64,000 nucleotides of DNA from Streptomyces sp. ISL-96. GTDB lineage: Bacteria > Actinomycetota > Actinomycetes > Streptomycetales > Streptomycetaceae. The stretch spans positions 62,001 through 126,000 of the forward strand of contig NZ_JAGGPA010000027.1 of NCBI RefSeq assembly GCF_018614035.1. The letters are read 5' to 3'. Below the pieces are notes generated by a model. That model ran no database searches. It was not told the origin of the DNA and was given only the letters and a program-made list of their open reading frames with translations. A program made the translations under genes and the position numbers. Positions within the stretch are counted from its first letter, which is position 1. Every line of letters starts with the position of its first letter. Shown in pieces: positions 25,150 to 33,889 of the stretch.

Positions 25150-25857
25150 TCACGGTCCGGCCGGAGTCACCACGGCGAAGCCCTGCCCGGCGGCCGGCCG
25201 CCAGCCCAGCCCACCGGCGTAGAGGCGGCGCAGCACATCGGGCGGCTGGTGGTAGCAGAAGACCGACGCCTCAGCGCCGACGATGGACGGGGTGTCGAGA
25301 AACAGCGGCAGCTCGGCCAGGAAATACCGCACCGCCCGCTCGACCTGCTCCGCGTCCGGCCGCTGCCCAGCAGGCAGCTTCCCCGCCAGCACCCAGCCGG
25401 CCGCCTCCTGGCACGCATCCCGGAAGCCCGAGTCTTCGGCATACCGCCTCAGCCCCTGCTCGTGGAGCCGGCCGAAGCCCGCGTTGCGCTCCAGCTCGGG
25501 CCAACCCAGCACGCGCTCGTCCGGATCGGCCACACCGAGTGAACCCAGCGCCGCGGCGATCTTGTTGCGGGTGTACTGGCCCTGTCTGCGCGCCTTCCAC
25601 GCGGCCTTCTCGGGCGCGTACCCCAGCGCCTCGAAGGTGAATGCGCTCGGCGCGTCCGGCACGAAGAAGTCCACCCGTTCGAACCGCCCCAGCCCCCAAG
25701 CCGCCAGCTCCCGGATCCGGGCTGTGGAGAAGTAGCTGTTGAACGGGCTGATCCCGAAGCAGGCGTGCTCGGCCCGCTCGATGGCCTCGGTGCACCGGCC
25801 GCTCAGCGGTGTCACGGCCATCGGCGCCGCACAGCCCTCGCCTTGATCTGTGCCCAT
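25150..25857 (-). CDS. Cyclodipeptide synthase (tRNA-dependent), copper-promoter driven
   Basis: A 235-aa protein of normal CDPS length. The active-site region FGISPFNSYFS places Ser37 and Asn40 exactly as in AlbC. The later motif RYFLAELPLFLDTP gives Tyr178 and Glu182, and SVFCYH gives Tyr202. These are the AlbC catalytic and binding residues at identical numbers (AlbC numbering recalled from the literature). Residue 203 is His, not the Pro that names the NYP subgroup. A basic stretch (KARRQGQYTRNKI) suits tRNA binding. CDPSs make cyclic dipeptides from two aminoacyl-tRNAs. No ribosome site precedes ATG 25857, which lies about seven bases past the -10 of the CueR-like promoter, so the mRNA is probably leaderless. 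copA follows in the same transcript. Confidence 0.88.
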   Translation of the reverse strand: MGTDQGEGCAAPMAVTPLSGRCTEAIERAEHACFGISPFNSYFSTARIRELAAWGLGRFERVDFFVPDAPSAFTFEALGYAPEKAAWKARRQGQYTRNKIAAALGSLGVADPDERVLGWPELERNAGFGRLHEQGLRRYAEDSGFRDACQEAAGWVLAGKLPAGQRPDAEQVERAVRYFLAELPLFLDTPSIVGAEASVFCYHQPPDVLRRLYAGGLGWRPAAGQGFAVVTPAGP

Positions 25858-25871
25858 GACCGGACGCTAAA

Positions 25872-25892
25872 ACCTTGCCCTTAGGGCAAGGT
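25872..25892 (-). promoter_or_regulatory. CueR-like operator 2 (cyclodipeptide synthase-copA operon)
   Basis: Perfect dyad with arms ACCTTGCCC and GGGCAAGGT around TTA. On the minus strand TTGACC (rc of 25890-25895) is the -35 and TTAGCG (rc of 25865-25870) the -10, 19 bases apart. It also lies 40 bases upstream of the divergent merR-type gene, which may be autoregulated from it. Confidence 0.88.
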
Positions 25893-25932
25893 CAAGCGCA
25901 GACTGGCGACATCCCCACGAACGGAGTCACCC

Positions 25933-26343
25933 ATGCTCACCGTCGGCCGCATCGCCGCCCAGACTGGCCTGAGCCCCAAGGCCGTACGCCTCTACGAGGC
26001 CAACGGCCTCATCGACCCGCCCGAGCGCACCGCCGCCGGCTACCGCACCTACACCGATAAAGCGGTCCCCGTCCTCGGCTTCATCCGCCAGGCCCAGGCC
26101 CTCGGCCTCAGCCTCAAAGAGATCAAGGACATCCTCGACCTCCAGCGCCGCGGCGAGCAGCCCTGCGCCCTCGTCACCGATCTCCTGGACCAGCACCTCG
26201 CCGACATCGACCGCCGCATCGCCGACCTCGAAGCCCTCCGTACGACGCTCCGGCACGCCCGAGCCCAGGCCGACCGGGCAACCGAGCGCGGGGAAAGCGC
26301 CATTGTCTGCCACATCATCGAAAGCACCACCGCGGGGGCTTGA
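25933..26343 (+). CDS. cueR: MerR family regulator, CueR-like
   Basis: A 136-aa MerR regulator: helix-turn-helix and wing in MLTVGRIAAQTGLSPKAVRLYEANGLI-type sequence, the TAAGYRTY wing, a long dimerisation helix (LLDQHLADIDRRIADLEALR) and a C-terminal metal loop with Cys in QPCALV and IVCHIIES. Two Cys spaced across the dimer helix are what Cu(I)-sensing CueR proteins use, though the exact spacing differs. It is divergent from the CDPS-copA operon and the dyad between them is its most likely target, with the copies at 17499 and 40342 as further targets. Confidence 0.88.
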   Translation: MLTVGRIAAQTGLSPKAVRLYEANGLIDPPERTAAGYRTYTDKAVPVLGFIRQAQALGLSLKEIKDILDLQRRGEQPCALVTDLLDQHLADIDRRIADLEALRTTLRHARAQADRATERGESAIVCHIIESTTAGA

Positions 26344-26494
26344 CCGGCGGCGCGAGGGCCGCGGCGGGGCGACTGCGGCCACCGGCTAGGCTCGCGGCAT
26401 GGTCACGGCCTGGTCGTCCTCCGGCAAGCCCCCGGACCCGCTGGAGTGCCGGAAGAACACGCCGAGTCCGGCTGACCTCTGCCGGGACCGCCAC

Positions 26495-26526
26495 ACGGCC
26501 CGCCGCCCTCATGGGCGGCGGGCCGT
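26495..26526 (+). terminator. Hairpin terminator after merR-type gene
   Basis: ACGGCCCGCCGCCC (26495-26508) pairs with GGGCGGCGGGCCGT (26513-26526), a 14-bp stem with a 4-base loop, followed by TCCGTATG. It can serve both the rightward regulator gene and the leftward cupin gene. Confidence 0.7.
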
Positions 26527-26554
26527 TCCGTATGAAGCCACGCTTGACACAAAC

Positions 26555-26863
26555 TCACTTCAGCTCGAAGACGAGCCCGACAACGTCGGTCGCACCGGTG
26601 TTCTTTGCAGCATGTTCTTGCGACTCCTGCCAGATGGTGTCGCCGGTGCGTAGCTCGACTTCTTGGGATTCACCCGAGGGCGAACTGAATGTCACTTTCC
26701 CCTCGCTCAAGCAGTAGATGAGGCAATCCGGATGCCCGTGCAGGGCCGATTCGTCGCCCGGCTTCTGGCGCACCTCAAGCAGCCGCACTCGGTCGTTCTC
26801 GAACAAAACCTTGTACAAGTTCGGTGCTACCTGTACCGGATCTTGCGCCAACGTTGCCTCCAT
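26555..26863 (-). CDS. Small cupin-domain protein
   Basis: A 102-aa single cupin barrel: LLEVRQKPGDESALHGHPDC holds the first motif (H-x-H-P) and GDTIWQESQEHAAKN the second, with the metal-binding His and Glu. No signal peptide. Enzyme or regulator functions are both possible in this family. It is not linked to either regulon by a visible promoter site. Confidence 0.8.
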   Translation of the reverse strand: MEATLAQDPVQVAPNLYKVLFENDRVRLLEVRQKPGDESALHGHPDCLIYCLSEGKVTFSSPSGESQEVELRTGDTIWQESQEHAAKNTGATDVVGLVFELK

Positions 26864-27124
26864 GGTGAGCGGACACCCCTGACGCCGTCTAGCCGATGGC
26901 TACCCAGGCTGTCCAGGGCCTTTTCGTGGACATCAGGCTCCTTGTGCGGGTGCCTCCACACAAGGAGACACACCGGTGATCCTCCAGGCGCAACTCTGAC
27001 AGCTCCGCGCCGGGAGGGCGGTCTTCAGAGTCTTGCTTGAGCCCCGAGGCGGTGAGCCGATCCAGGTTCCCGGGAGCGCCGGGACGCCATCAGCCCCTTC
27101 AGGTCTTCTGACACCGCAGTGCCG

Positions 27125-27343
27125 TCATTTCCCATGAACATCCGCGAGCCCGGTGATCGCCAACCGCTGCTGAAAACCATCGACAAACGCTGTCGCTGAA
27201 AGCGAACGAAGCCACTGCCGGCCTCGTTCCGTTTGCTCCTCCCCGAGGAGCTTGTGCTTGATGGCGCTCCCCTTGGCCGCCGCGAGCGTTGCCATGCGCT
27301 CCGCGGTGGGAATGTCTTCCGGACCGCGCTTTTGTTCGGTCAT
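27125..27343 (-). CDS. Hypothetical 72-aa protein
   Basis: ATG 27343 to stop 27125. Sequence starts TEQKRGPEDIPTAERMATLA and continues through KLLGEEQTERGRQWLRSLSA, a helical, charged protein without Cys or membrane segment. A GGGTTCTG lies just before the start but no convincing -35 partner is present, so it was not counted among the ECF sites. Family not recognised. Confidence 0.55.
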   Translation of the reverse strand: MTEQKRGPEDIPTAERMATLAAAKGSAIKHKLLGEEQTERGRQWLRSLSATAFVDGFQQRLAITGLADVHGK

Positions 27344-27515
27344 GACAGAACCCTTCTTGACCTCTCGCTCTCCAAGACACCGCGCCGACACGTCGGCGTC
27401 GGCCGCTCATGAGCCCGGGTATCTGCGGGGAGTCCCCGTAATCGGCTGGCCGCTGGACTTCGAGCCGCGTCTGGCAAGGGCCGCGGTCATGCCTTCACAA
27501 GGCCTGACGGTCTTT

Positions 27516-27872
27516 TCAGAATGTGAGGACCTGGTACCCCTTGCTGATCAGGCTGCGAAGGCTCGGATGGCCCTCGTACTCGTCCAGCATGGGGACCTCC
27601 GCCTGGCGGGCGCTTTCCTCGGCTTCGAACTGCTGGGCGCAGAACTTGCAGGTCCCCGCCACAACCGCGGTGACAGCCTGATAAGCCTGGTGGGCATCGT
27701 GCTTCGGGTCGGCGAAGACACCCGGCCACTTCGTACCCGCACCATCAAAGATGAGCCGTACGTCATCACCTGCTTCCATACATTCCTTGGCTGTGACGAG
27801 GGCGTTGTACGACCGGCCCAAGTCGGCATGCGTTTCCGTGTCAGCGAGAACGATGAGGGCCACCTTGCTCAT
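27516..27872 (-). CDS. DsrE-like sulfur-relay family protein
   Basis: A 118-aa DsrE/DsrF-fold protein. VALIVLADTETHADLGRSYNA begins the first strand-helix. The Cys motif GTCKFCAQQFEAEE lies where DsrE-type proteins carry their active Cys, and the C-terminus is a YQVLTF strand. Members bind or transfer persulfide sulfur. Here a role in redox or metal stress is likely from context but not shown. Confidence 0.78.
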   Translation of the reverse strand: MSKVALIVLADTETHADLGRSYNALVTAKECMEAGDDVRLIFDGAGTKWPGVFADPKHDAHQAYQAVTAVVAGTCKFCAQQFEAEESARQAEVPMLDEYEGHPSLRSLISKGYQVLTF

Positions 27873-28316
27873 TACGCACCATCCTTTACTGTTCAGTCGC
27901 TAAGGGTTCTGAGAGCCCGCCTTCACTTACGCGCGTCAGCCTTGAGAGAGCTGACCTGCCGTCATCACCTTGGCGGGTAATGACGTCGAGGGCGACGGTG
28001 CCGGGGTGGTCACCTCCTCCGCCACTGGATCGTGGACAACGCGGCTTGTGCTTCCGTAACGAGGCGCGGCACAGCGGCGAGATGGCAGGCCGCAGCCAGG
28101 GTGCACCAGGAGCAGACCCGGCGGTGCTTCATCAGCTGCTCGACGAACAGCACAACCGACATGCCCGCATCCGCGACGTCCTTTCCTGCGGCCGCCAGCG
28201 CGACCCACGGGTGCTCCCGATGCCGTCGGCGGTGCACCCCATCCCGGTGAGTACCAAGGTGATGCCGGCGCTGGTCAGTCGGAAACCTGAAGGCATAGAC
28301 GTGCGCTGTGGTCGTG
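27873..28316. other. Intergenic region with a possible broken membrane-protein fragment
   Basis: About 440 bases. On the minus strand 28237-28010 a frame reads WVALAAAGKDVADAGMSVVL followed by HRRVCSWCTLAAACHLAAVP, which resembles the last part of a small redox membrane protein (C-x-x-C next to a helix, as in VKOR-like proteins). Another frame just upstream reads LTSAGITLVLTGMGCTADG, so a frameshifted gene is possible. Not firm enough to list as a gene. Confidence 0.3.
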
Positions 28317-29032
28317 CTACGTGGTCACGTCCTCGCGGCGGTGCTTCATCAGTCCCATCACTCGTGCCATGGCATACATGGGAGGCGCGGCCTTGCGGAC
28401 GTCGCGCCGGGCCGTGGGTCCGGAGAGTGTCAGCATGCGGTCCATCTCGGCGACGCCGCGAAGCATCGGCACTACGCGACCTTGGTGTTCGCCCGCCAGA
28501 GAGCGGCCGGACAGCACATTCTCAAGGGCCGCGCGCAGGATCGGCTCGCGGTCGTCGGACCAAAGGACCCGGAAACCGACCCGGCCGTCTCTGCCCATCA
28601 AGTAGGCGGCGTTCGGCTTGGGGTCGAGCATGCGGTGGAGCGTCCCGTCGAGGTCGTCGACAGCGACGGGCCACGGAAGCTCGTCGCGGGCCTTGAGGTC
28701 GCGTGCGTGGTCCATTTTGCGATCGAGCCGGTCCGGCTGGGGGTATCGGTCACCGGGATGGGCTTCGCGTACGTAGAGCGTCACGAACGCCACGCGGTCA
28801 CGGAATTCGGCGTGGAGCCGCTTGAGGGCAGGGTCGGCGGCCGCGGTCATCGGGCAGGTCACCGACCCCATGGTCAGCAGCAAGGGAGTGCGAAGTCGGA
28901 CTTGGCGACTCGGCCACCGTCCACCGTGGGGAGGTCGAAATCCGGCATCTCTTCGCCTGGCTGCGGTCCTGCGTGGAACCGCATGTCTTCGACCACCAGT
29001 CGGGTATGGAAATGCGGGTATCGGTACGTCAT
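28317..29032 (-). pseudogene. Redoxin/iodothyronine-deiodinase-like protein, frameshifted
   Basis: Two overlapping frames make one recognisable protein. The N-terminal part starts at ATG 29032 (MTYRYPHFHTRLVVEDMRFH, then EEMPDFDLPTVDGGRVAKSDF) and stops at 28874. The second frame resumes within a few bases (RTPLLLTMGSVTCPMTAAAD) and continues to 28317 with VAFVTLYVREAHPGDRYPQP. The junction SDF / RTPLLLTMGS falls in one domain, the thioredoxin-like fold of deiodinase-type redoxins. So a one- or two-base shift at about 28877-28890 breaks the gene, unless it is a sequencing error. The TCPMT motif occupies the place of the active Sec/Cys. The C-terminal helix (PPMYAMARVMGLMKHRRED) looks intact. 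Confidence 0.72.
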
Positions 29033-29147
29033 CGTCTCCGGGTTCCTTCCGGGTGCAGGAGCTTGCGTCCTGGCCGGCTGCATGGCCCTTCGGCTCTCCC
29101 AGGGCAACGCCGCCGTACCGAGACGGAATCCACCTGTACGGGGAGCA

Positions 29148-29783
29148 TTACGGCTCCATGGGTCCTGGCCGGTTCGACGTGCCAGGAGTTGTGCCGCCGG
29201 TCGCAGTCGCGGTGAGTTGCGGCTCGGCTCGCCGCGTCCTTTCGAACGGCCGTCCAAGGAAGAACGGCACCAGCAGCAGCCCGAAGATCAGCGGGTGAAC
29301 GAGTGCTTCGAAGAGCTGATCCGGCCCCTGAGGGTTGGTGAAGAACTCGAATACGGTCCTACCGAGGATCTGGAAGTTGAGCACATACAGGGCCAGTCCG
29401 TAGGCGAGAGCACCGATCACCAAGGCGGGTATCTTGCGCAGCAGCGGGACGAGGAGTAGCGCGAAGCCCATGCCGAAGCCCAGCGAGAGTGCGATGTGGA
29501 CCGTCAGGCCGAGTATCGCTTCAGTGGGGTTCGCAACCGGTACGTCCGAGGCGTGGAAGACGGTGGACATGGCATACAACGGGGAGATCCCCGGCATGCC
29601 CTGGCTCACGGCGAACCACATGTTCGCCAGCAGGAATCCCATACCGGCGAAGAACCCGGCAGCCGCCCCGCGCGCGAGCAGGCCGCCCAGGTCGAGGGGA
29701 CGGAGTTCGGGCTCGCTGATCACATGAGGCATGTGGGGCATGTGCATGTGCGGCGCGTGGGGCCGCTCTTTCAGGAGCGCCAT
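29148..29783 (-). CDS. Membrane protein with His/Met-rich N-terminus
   Basis: A 211-aa integral membrane protein. The cytosolic N-terminus is a metal-ligand string (HAPHMHMPHMPHVISEPE), followed by about five hydrophobic helices (GFFAGMGFLLANMWFAVSQG, LGLTVHIALSLGFGMGFALL, IPALVIGALAYGLALYVLNF) and a Thr/Pro tail. Family not firmly recognised; it resembles the protein at 39658-40137 only in general style. An ECF-type promoter lies at 29877-29903, about 95 bases upstream. Confidence 0.7.
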   Translation of the reverse strand: MALLKERPHAPHMHMPHMPHVISEPELRPLDLGGLLARGAAAGFFAGMGFLLANMWFAVSQGMPGISPLYAMSTVFHASDVPVANPTEAILGLTVHIALSLGFGMGFALLLVPLLRKIPALVIGALAYGLALYVLNFQILGRTVFEFFTNPQGPDQLFEALVHPLIFGLLLVPFFLGRPFERTRRAEPQLTATATGGTTPGTSNRPGPMEP

Positions 29784-29876
29784 GCTGACTCACCTTCTCT
29801 CTGAGAGGGAGGGTGGACGCCCGCACGGTGAAGCCCGTTGTACGGGAGCCACCTCCAAGGGATGCCGTATCCCGGG

Positions 29877-29903
29877 AACCCGGTCAGGCGCTGCACCCAT
29901 TCC
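29877..29903 (-). promoter_or_regulatory. ECF (SigR-type) promoter site 1
   Basis: On the minus strand GGAAT (rc 29899-29903), 19 bases, then GTTCCC (-10 GTT = rc 29877-29879). The GTT side faces the membrane-protein start at 29783. Fits the repeated GGAAK-N19-GTTYC pattern of this window. Confidence 0.7.
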
Positions 29904-29950
29904 GTTCCGGGAATTTTTTCTTCCCATGGCTCGCAGCCAGGCTCACGTAG

Positions 29951-32080
29951 TTCCTTAGGTATCCGTAGCGATTCGTTGTGTGTTGTCGTCGTGGTGTCGG
30001 TCTGCGTGGCTGCCGGATATGGGTTCGTGGATCGAATGCGTGACCTTTCGTGAGGGGTGTCGTTGATCGGATGACAGCACCGGCAGTGGTGGGGAGGGTG
30101 AGCGATGGGGCGGAAGGTGCCGCTTGCCGTGGGCGAGACCGCCCGGACCGCTTGCGCCCCTGGTCTGCTGCGTACTGGTGTGGATGAGAAGACCGGGGAA
30201 CTCCTGCCCGCCGCTACGCTGGCCCAGCGCGTGGGCTGGGCCGTGGAGTTGGTGTGCGGCATGACCGCTGGTCTGCTGGCCGCGCACTGGAACGCCGCCG
30301 ACGTGGATGTGCTGGCCTCGGGTGCGGATGCCGGGGGCCGCAGGCTGCCGTCGAACGCGTGGATGGCGCTGCGCCGCCTGGGCTGGACCGCCGCACCGGA
30401 TGAGGGCGTCCGGGTCAATGACCGGATCGTGCGCATGGCGCAGGAGCAGGCCGGACGTGTTTTGCGTGCGGCGACGTGGCGTGCCGACCTGACCGCCGGA
30501 GTCCTTGGCACGTGGCCTGTTGATCCGGCGAAGCGCACTCCCGAAGAGTGGGACCGGGTGCGTGAGGCGGTGCCCGGCGGGCGGTCCCTGCCGTCCAGTG
30601 TCATCGCCTCCCGCACCCGGCAGATCGCTGCCTTCGCCAAAAGGCATCGTCGGATGCCGACCGACGTGTTCGAAATGGAGGCCGCGCCCCGCACAGCGCG
30701 CATGCTGCTGCTCTCGGGATGTGACGGGCAGCAGGCCACCATCGAACGGGCGGATGAGCCGAGCCGGGCGCTGCTGCGCCTTCAGCTCCCCACCCGGCCC
30801 GATCCACGGTCGTACCGGGACTGGACATGGGTGGCCTGCCCCATCAAGCTGCCCCCGCCGATCCCGGCCTCGGCGGTGCTGCACCTGCCCACCCTGCGCG
30901 TGACCGGCGGCCAGGTGCGAGCCGATCTCACCTACAGCCACCCTGTTGCGAAGACCGCCCGCACTGGGCACACGGTCGCGCTGGGTGTGGACTGGGGCCT
31001 GAACACCCTGCTGTCCGCCGGCGCCGCCCGGATGCATGACGACGGGCGGATCACCGCCCTCGGCGCCGGGGGCATGTTCCGGGCCGCCGGCGTCCTGGCG
31101 AAGCAGCACCGCCTGCGCCGCGAGAGCGAGCATCTGCACGCCAAAGCCGACCACTACCAGCGGCTCATCCGCGGCAACGACGGCCATCGCCTGGCGGCCG
31201 GGCACGCCGTTCTGACCGACGAGATCCGCTGTGTGTCCGACCGGCGGTCGAACCTCAACGACGCCCTGGCATGGGCTGCCGCCCGCTGGGCGGTCGATCA
31301 GGCCATCACCGCGGGGGCCACGGTGATCTATGTCGAAGACCTCCGCTCGATGGAAGCGCGGGGGATGGGCCGCACCCACAACACCCGCCTCTCGCAGCAG
31401 GTGCGCGGGCAGATCGTGAACCGCATGCGGCACCTCGCCGCCGAAGTGGGCATCGCCGTCGTCACCGTACCGGCCCGCAACACCTCCAAACACTGCCCCC
31501 AGTGCCTCGTTCCGCTGCGGCACCGCAAAGCACCCGACCGGCTCACCACACCCGGCTGGAAATGGGCCATCTGCCCCTCCTGTCGCTGGCAGGGCGACCG
31601 CGACAACGGGGCATGGCAGCGCATCGCATCGCGCGGCCTCACCCACCAGGCCAAGACCGTCACAGACCGCGCCAGCGGCACCATGGTCATCCGCACGGTC
31701 GCAGACAACCTCGAAACCCACGCGGTCATCACGCCCACGAAGACCAGCCGGACGGACCGGTCCAAGACCGGCCCCACCCGGCAACGGACCACACGTCCGA
31801 CGCCCAGGCGACGCCGGACACCCTCCCCCGCCGGGCCGCCAGGCCCGGCGGGCAAGCGTCCGGAGGGACACGCTCACACGGACCGGACCCGGCTGCCCCG
31901 CGCAGCCCACCGGCACCAGGACGTGACGACGATCAGCACACCCACCAACCGGCACCATCCCCGAGGAACAGCACTGGGCGCGGGCTTCCACCTCCACGCC
32001 CACGCCACCCCTCCACGGTGGGAAACCCCGTCGCCAGACACTATGTCTGGCATGGGATCACTTAGCTGATCAGAGACGCT
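29951..32080 (+). mobile_element. Solitary TnpB element 1 (IS605/IS607-type, no transposase)
   Basis: Bounded by comparison with the copy at 54574-56791. The left end TTCCTTAGGTATCCGTAG (29951-) and an inner segment at 30011-30080 (GATCGAATGCGTGAC, GTCGTTGATCGGATGACAGC) are shared. The right end CTTAGCTGATCAGAGACGCT (32061-32080) is also shared, after which the copies diverge (here GTCCACTGAATGCC). Just before the right end CAGACA and TGTCTG form a hairpin around CTA. There is no tnpA, so movement would need a helper in trans. The 3' part of the gene plus the right end is where the guide (omega) RNA of TnpB systems is encoded; the bases from 32081 would be its guide. Confidence 0.82.
30105..32069 (+). 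CDS. tnpB: TnpB-like RNA-guided nuclease 1
   Basis: A 654-aa TnpB/Cas12-ancestor protein. The RuvC parts are visible: Asp in VALGVDWGLNTLLSAG, Glu in VIYVEDLRSMEARG and Asp in WQGDRDNGAWQRIA. A zinc ribbon lies between (KHCPQC and AICPSC). The gene is longer than typical ~400-aa TnpBs because of an extended N-terminal half and a ~120-residue Arg/Pro-rich C-tail that overlaps the presumed omega-RNA region. ATG 30105 has GGGGAGGG upstream. The stop lies 11 bases before the element's right end. Confidence 0.9.
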   Translation: MGRKVPLAVGETARTACAPGLLRTGVDEKTGELLPAATLAQRVGWAVELVCGMTAGLLAAHWNAADVDVLASGADAGGRRLPSNAWMALRRLGWTAAPDEGVRVNDRIVRMAQEQAGRVLRAATWRADLTAGVLGTWPVDPAKRTPEEWDRVREAVPGGRSLPSSVIASRTRQIAAFAKRHRRMPTDVFEMEAAPRTARMLLLSGCDGQQATIERADEPSRALLRLQLPTRPDPRSYRDWTWVACPIKLPPPIPASAVLHLPTLRVTGGQVRADLTYSHPVAKTARTGHTVALGVDWGLNTLLSAGAARMHDDGRITALGAGGMFRAAGVLAKQHRLRRESEHLHAKADHYQRLIRGNDGHRLAAGHAVLTDEIRCVSDRRSNLNDALAWAAARWAVDQAITAGATVIYVEDLRSMEARGMGRTHNTRLSQQVRGQIVNRMRHLAAEVGIAVVTVPARNTSKHCPQCLVPLRHRKAPDRLTTPGWKWAICPSCRWQGDRDNGAWQRIASRGLTHQAKTVTDRASGTMVIRTVADNLETHAVITPTKTSRTDRSKTGPTRQRTTRPTPRRRRTPSPAGPPGPAGKRPEGHAHTDRTRLPRAAHRHQDVTTISTPTNRHHPRGTALGAGFHLHAHATPPRWETPSPDTMSGMGSLS

Positions 32081-32334
32081 GTCCACTGAATGCCGTCGCA
32101 GACAACCGGGTTCCCCGCGGGACCCTTCTGATGCGCCCATGCTTTCTTGCGCCACCTGCGCCGGCACAACCCATGCCGCTGGCTCGTGGATGGATGCCTG
32201 ACCGCGCAAGGCCGGGGTCCTTGATCTGGCCCGCAGGGCTGCGGAAGGCCCATCTTTCGTTCCGCCGTGCTTACGCTGCGACCGTTCATACCACTGGGTT
32301 GGAGCCCGCATGGTCTCCGTGGTGCCCCTGCGGG

Positions 32335-33699
32335 TCAGCTTCGGCGCAGCCCCGCGAGGGCGTCTTCCACGGTCCGGTGGAAGGTGGGGTAGGCGTACAT
32401 CATGTGCCGCAGCCGGTCGACCGGGACTTCGGCCTGGACCGCCACAACGAGTCCGTAGAGCACCTCGCCGCCCATGGGGCCGACGGAGGTGGCGCCGACC
32501 AGGACCCCGCGGTCGGCGTCCTCGACGAGTTTGATCAGGCCCTCGTTGCCCGTCTTGTGGATCCAGCCGCGCGCCGAGGACGGCACCTGTGCGGTGCCGG
32601 TGCGTACTTGCAGGCCCTTCTCCCGCGCCTGGGCCTCGGTCATTCCTACGGAACCGACCTCGGGGTCGGTGAAGGTGACCCGGGGCAGGGCGCGGTAGTC
32701 CGCGTCCGGGCCTGATTCGCCGAGGATGGCGCGGACGGCGATCTCGGCCTGGTACATCGCCACATGCGTGAACGCCCCTCGCCCGGTGACATCTCCGACA
32801 CCCCACAGGCCGGGACCGGCACGCAGCTGCTCGTCCACCTGTAGGGCGCGGGAGTCCGGGTCGAGGCCGACCGTCTCCAGCCCGAGCCCCGCCAGGTTGG
32901 CGCGGCGCCCGGTGGCCACCAGGAGCCGCTCGGCGGTCAGTTCCTCGCCGCCGTCGAGGGTGAGGGTGAAGGTGTCGCCGTCGTGGCGCGCGTGGGTGGC
33001 CTGTGCCCCTGTGCGTACGGTGATGCCCTCAGCGCCCAGGACATCGGTGAGCAGGCTGCCGGTCTCGGGCTCCTCGGCGGGCAGCAGCCGTTCCGTAGCT
33101 TCGACGATCGTGACCGCGGTGCCGAAGCGTGCGAAGGCCTGGGCGAGCTCGAGGCCCACAGCTCCTCCGCCGAGCACGATCAGCGACTGCGGGCTTTCCT
33201 TGGCGGCGATGGCGTCACGGTTGGTCCAGTACGGCACCTGGTCCAGTCCCGGCACCGGGGGGATCTGCGGGCGGCTGCCGGTGGCGAGTACCACCGCGCG
33301 CCGGGCGCTGAACGTCTGTCCGTCGACCTCGACCCGGCCGGGGCCGCTCAGTCGCGCGCGCCCTCGGATGAAGTGCCCGCCCTTGCCGGTGAACCGGTCC
33401 ACGGCCACCTGATCGTTCCAGTCGTCGGTCGCCTCGTCGCGGATCCGGGAGGCGACCGGCCCGAAGTCGGGGCTGACCTGTGCTTGCCCGGCCATGTTGG
33501 GGATGCGGCGGGCCTCGGCGAGCAGGTTGCAGGCGCGGATCATCATCTTGCTCGGGATGCAGGCCCAGTACGGGCACTCCCCGCCGACCAGCTCCGCCTC
33601 GACCCCGACGACGTCCAGTCCCTCCTCGGCCAGGCGCTCGGCGACGTGCTCGCCACCCACGCCCATCCCGATCACAATGGCATCGGTCTCCTGCGCCAT
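32335..33699 (-). CDS. Pyridine nucleotide-disulfide oxidoreductase (MerA/Lpd-like)
   Basis: A 454-aa class-I flavoprotein disulfide reductase. It has the FAD motif AIVIGMGVGGEHVAERLA (the usual GxGxxG reads GMGVGG), the redox pair in GGECPYWACIPSKM, where Cys spacing is CPYWAC as in mercuric/soluble transhydrogenase-like enzymes, an NAD motif VLGGGAVGLELAQAFARFG and a C-terminal dimer domain ending YAYPTFHRTVEDAL with the His of the active-site HxxE-like motif. ATG 33699 with AAGGAG upstream. An ECF-type promoter lies 50 bases upstream (33749-33775). A paralogue sits in the arsenosugar-type operon (58654-60072). Confidence 0.88.
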   Translation of the reverse strand: MAQETDAIVIGMGVGGEHVAERLAEEGLDVVGVEAELVGGECPYWACIPSKMMIRACNLLAEARRIPNMAGQAQVSPDFGPVASRIRDEATDDWNDQVAVDRFTGKGGHFIRGRARLSGPGRVEVDGQTFSARRAVVLATGSRPQIPPVPGLDQVPYWTNRDAIAAKESPQSLIVLGGGAVGLELAQAFARFGTAVTIVEATERLLPAEEPETGSLLTDVLGAEGITVRTGAQATHARHDGDTFTLTLDGGEELTAERLLVATGRRANLAGLGLETVGLDPDSRALQVDEQLRAGPGLWGVGDVTGRGAFTHVAMYQAEIAVRAILGESGPDADYRALPRVTFTDPEVGSVGMTEAQAREKGLQVRTGTAQVPSSARGWIHKTGNEGLIKLVEDADRGVLVGATSVGPMGGEVLYGLVVAVQAEVPVDRLRHMMYAYPTFHRTVEDALAGLRRS

Positions 33700-33748
33700 G
33701 TCTGTCTCCTTGCTGGTGGTGCGTCCGGGTTTCCCGGCGTATACCCGG

Positions 33749-33775
33749 AACCCGGTCGGCGGTCCCGCGCCTTCC
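33749..33775 (-). promoter_or_regulatory. ECF (SigR-type) promoter site 2
   Basis: Minus strand GGAAG (rc 33771-33775), 19 bases, GTTCC (GTT = rc 33749-33751), 50 bases before the oxidoreductase start at 33699. Confidence 0.65.
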
Positions 33776-33889
33776 CTCCTTGGTCCCCCGCGCGGCGGCG
33801 CTGCCCCGGGGGCGGGTCCCCGCAGCTCTGCGGACCAGCGCGGGCACGGCAAAGGCACAAACGGTCTACCGTGAAAAAGGAGGCCTGGA

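Noticed and set aside
26864..27124. GGTTCCCGGG at 27066 as an ECF site.
   Set aside because: No -35 partner in either orientation.
32086..32112. TGAAT, 18 bases, GTTCCCC to the right of TnpB element 1.
   Set aside because: First base of the -35 is wrong and no gene starts downstream on that strand.
32081..32334. Leftward frame between TnpB element 1 and the oxidoreductase (RRRWRKKAWAHQKGPAGNPV).
   Set aside because: No recognisable family, no start signal; may be a remnant of the target site but cannot be supported.
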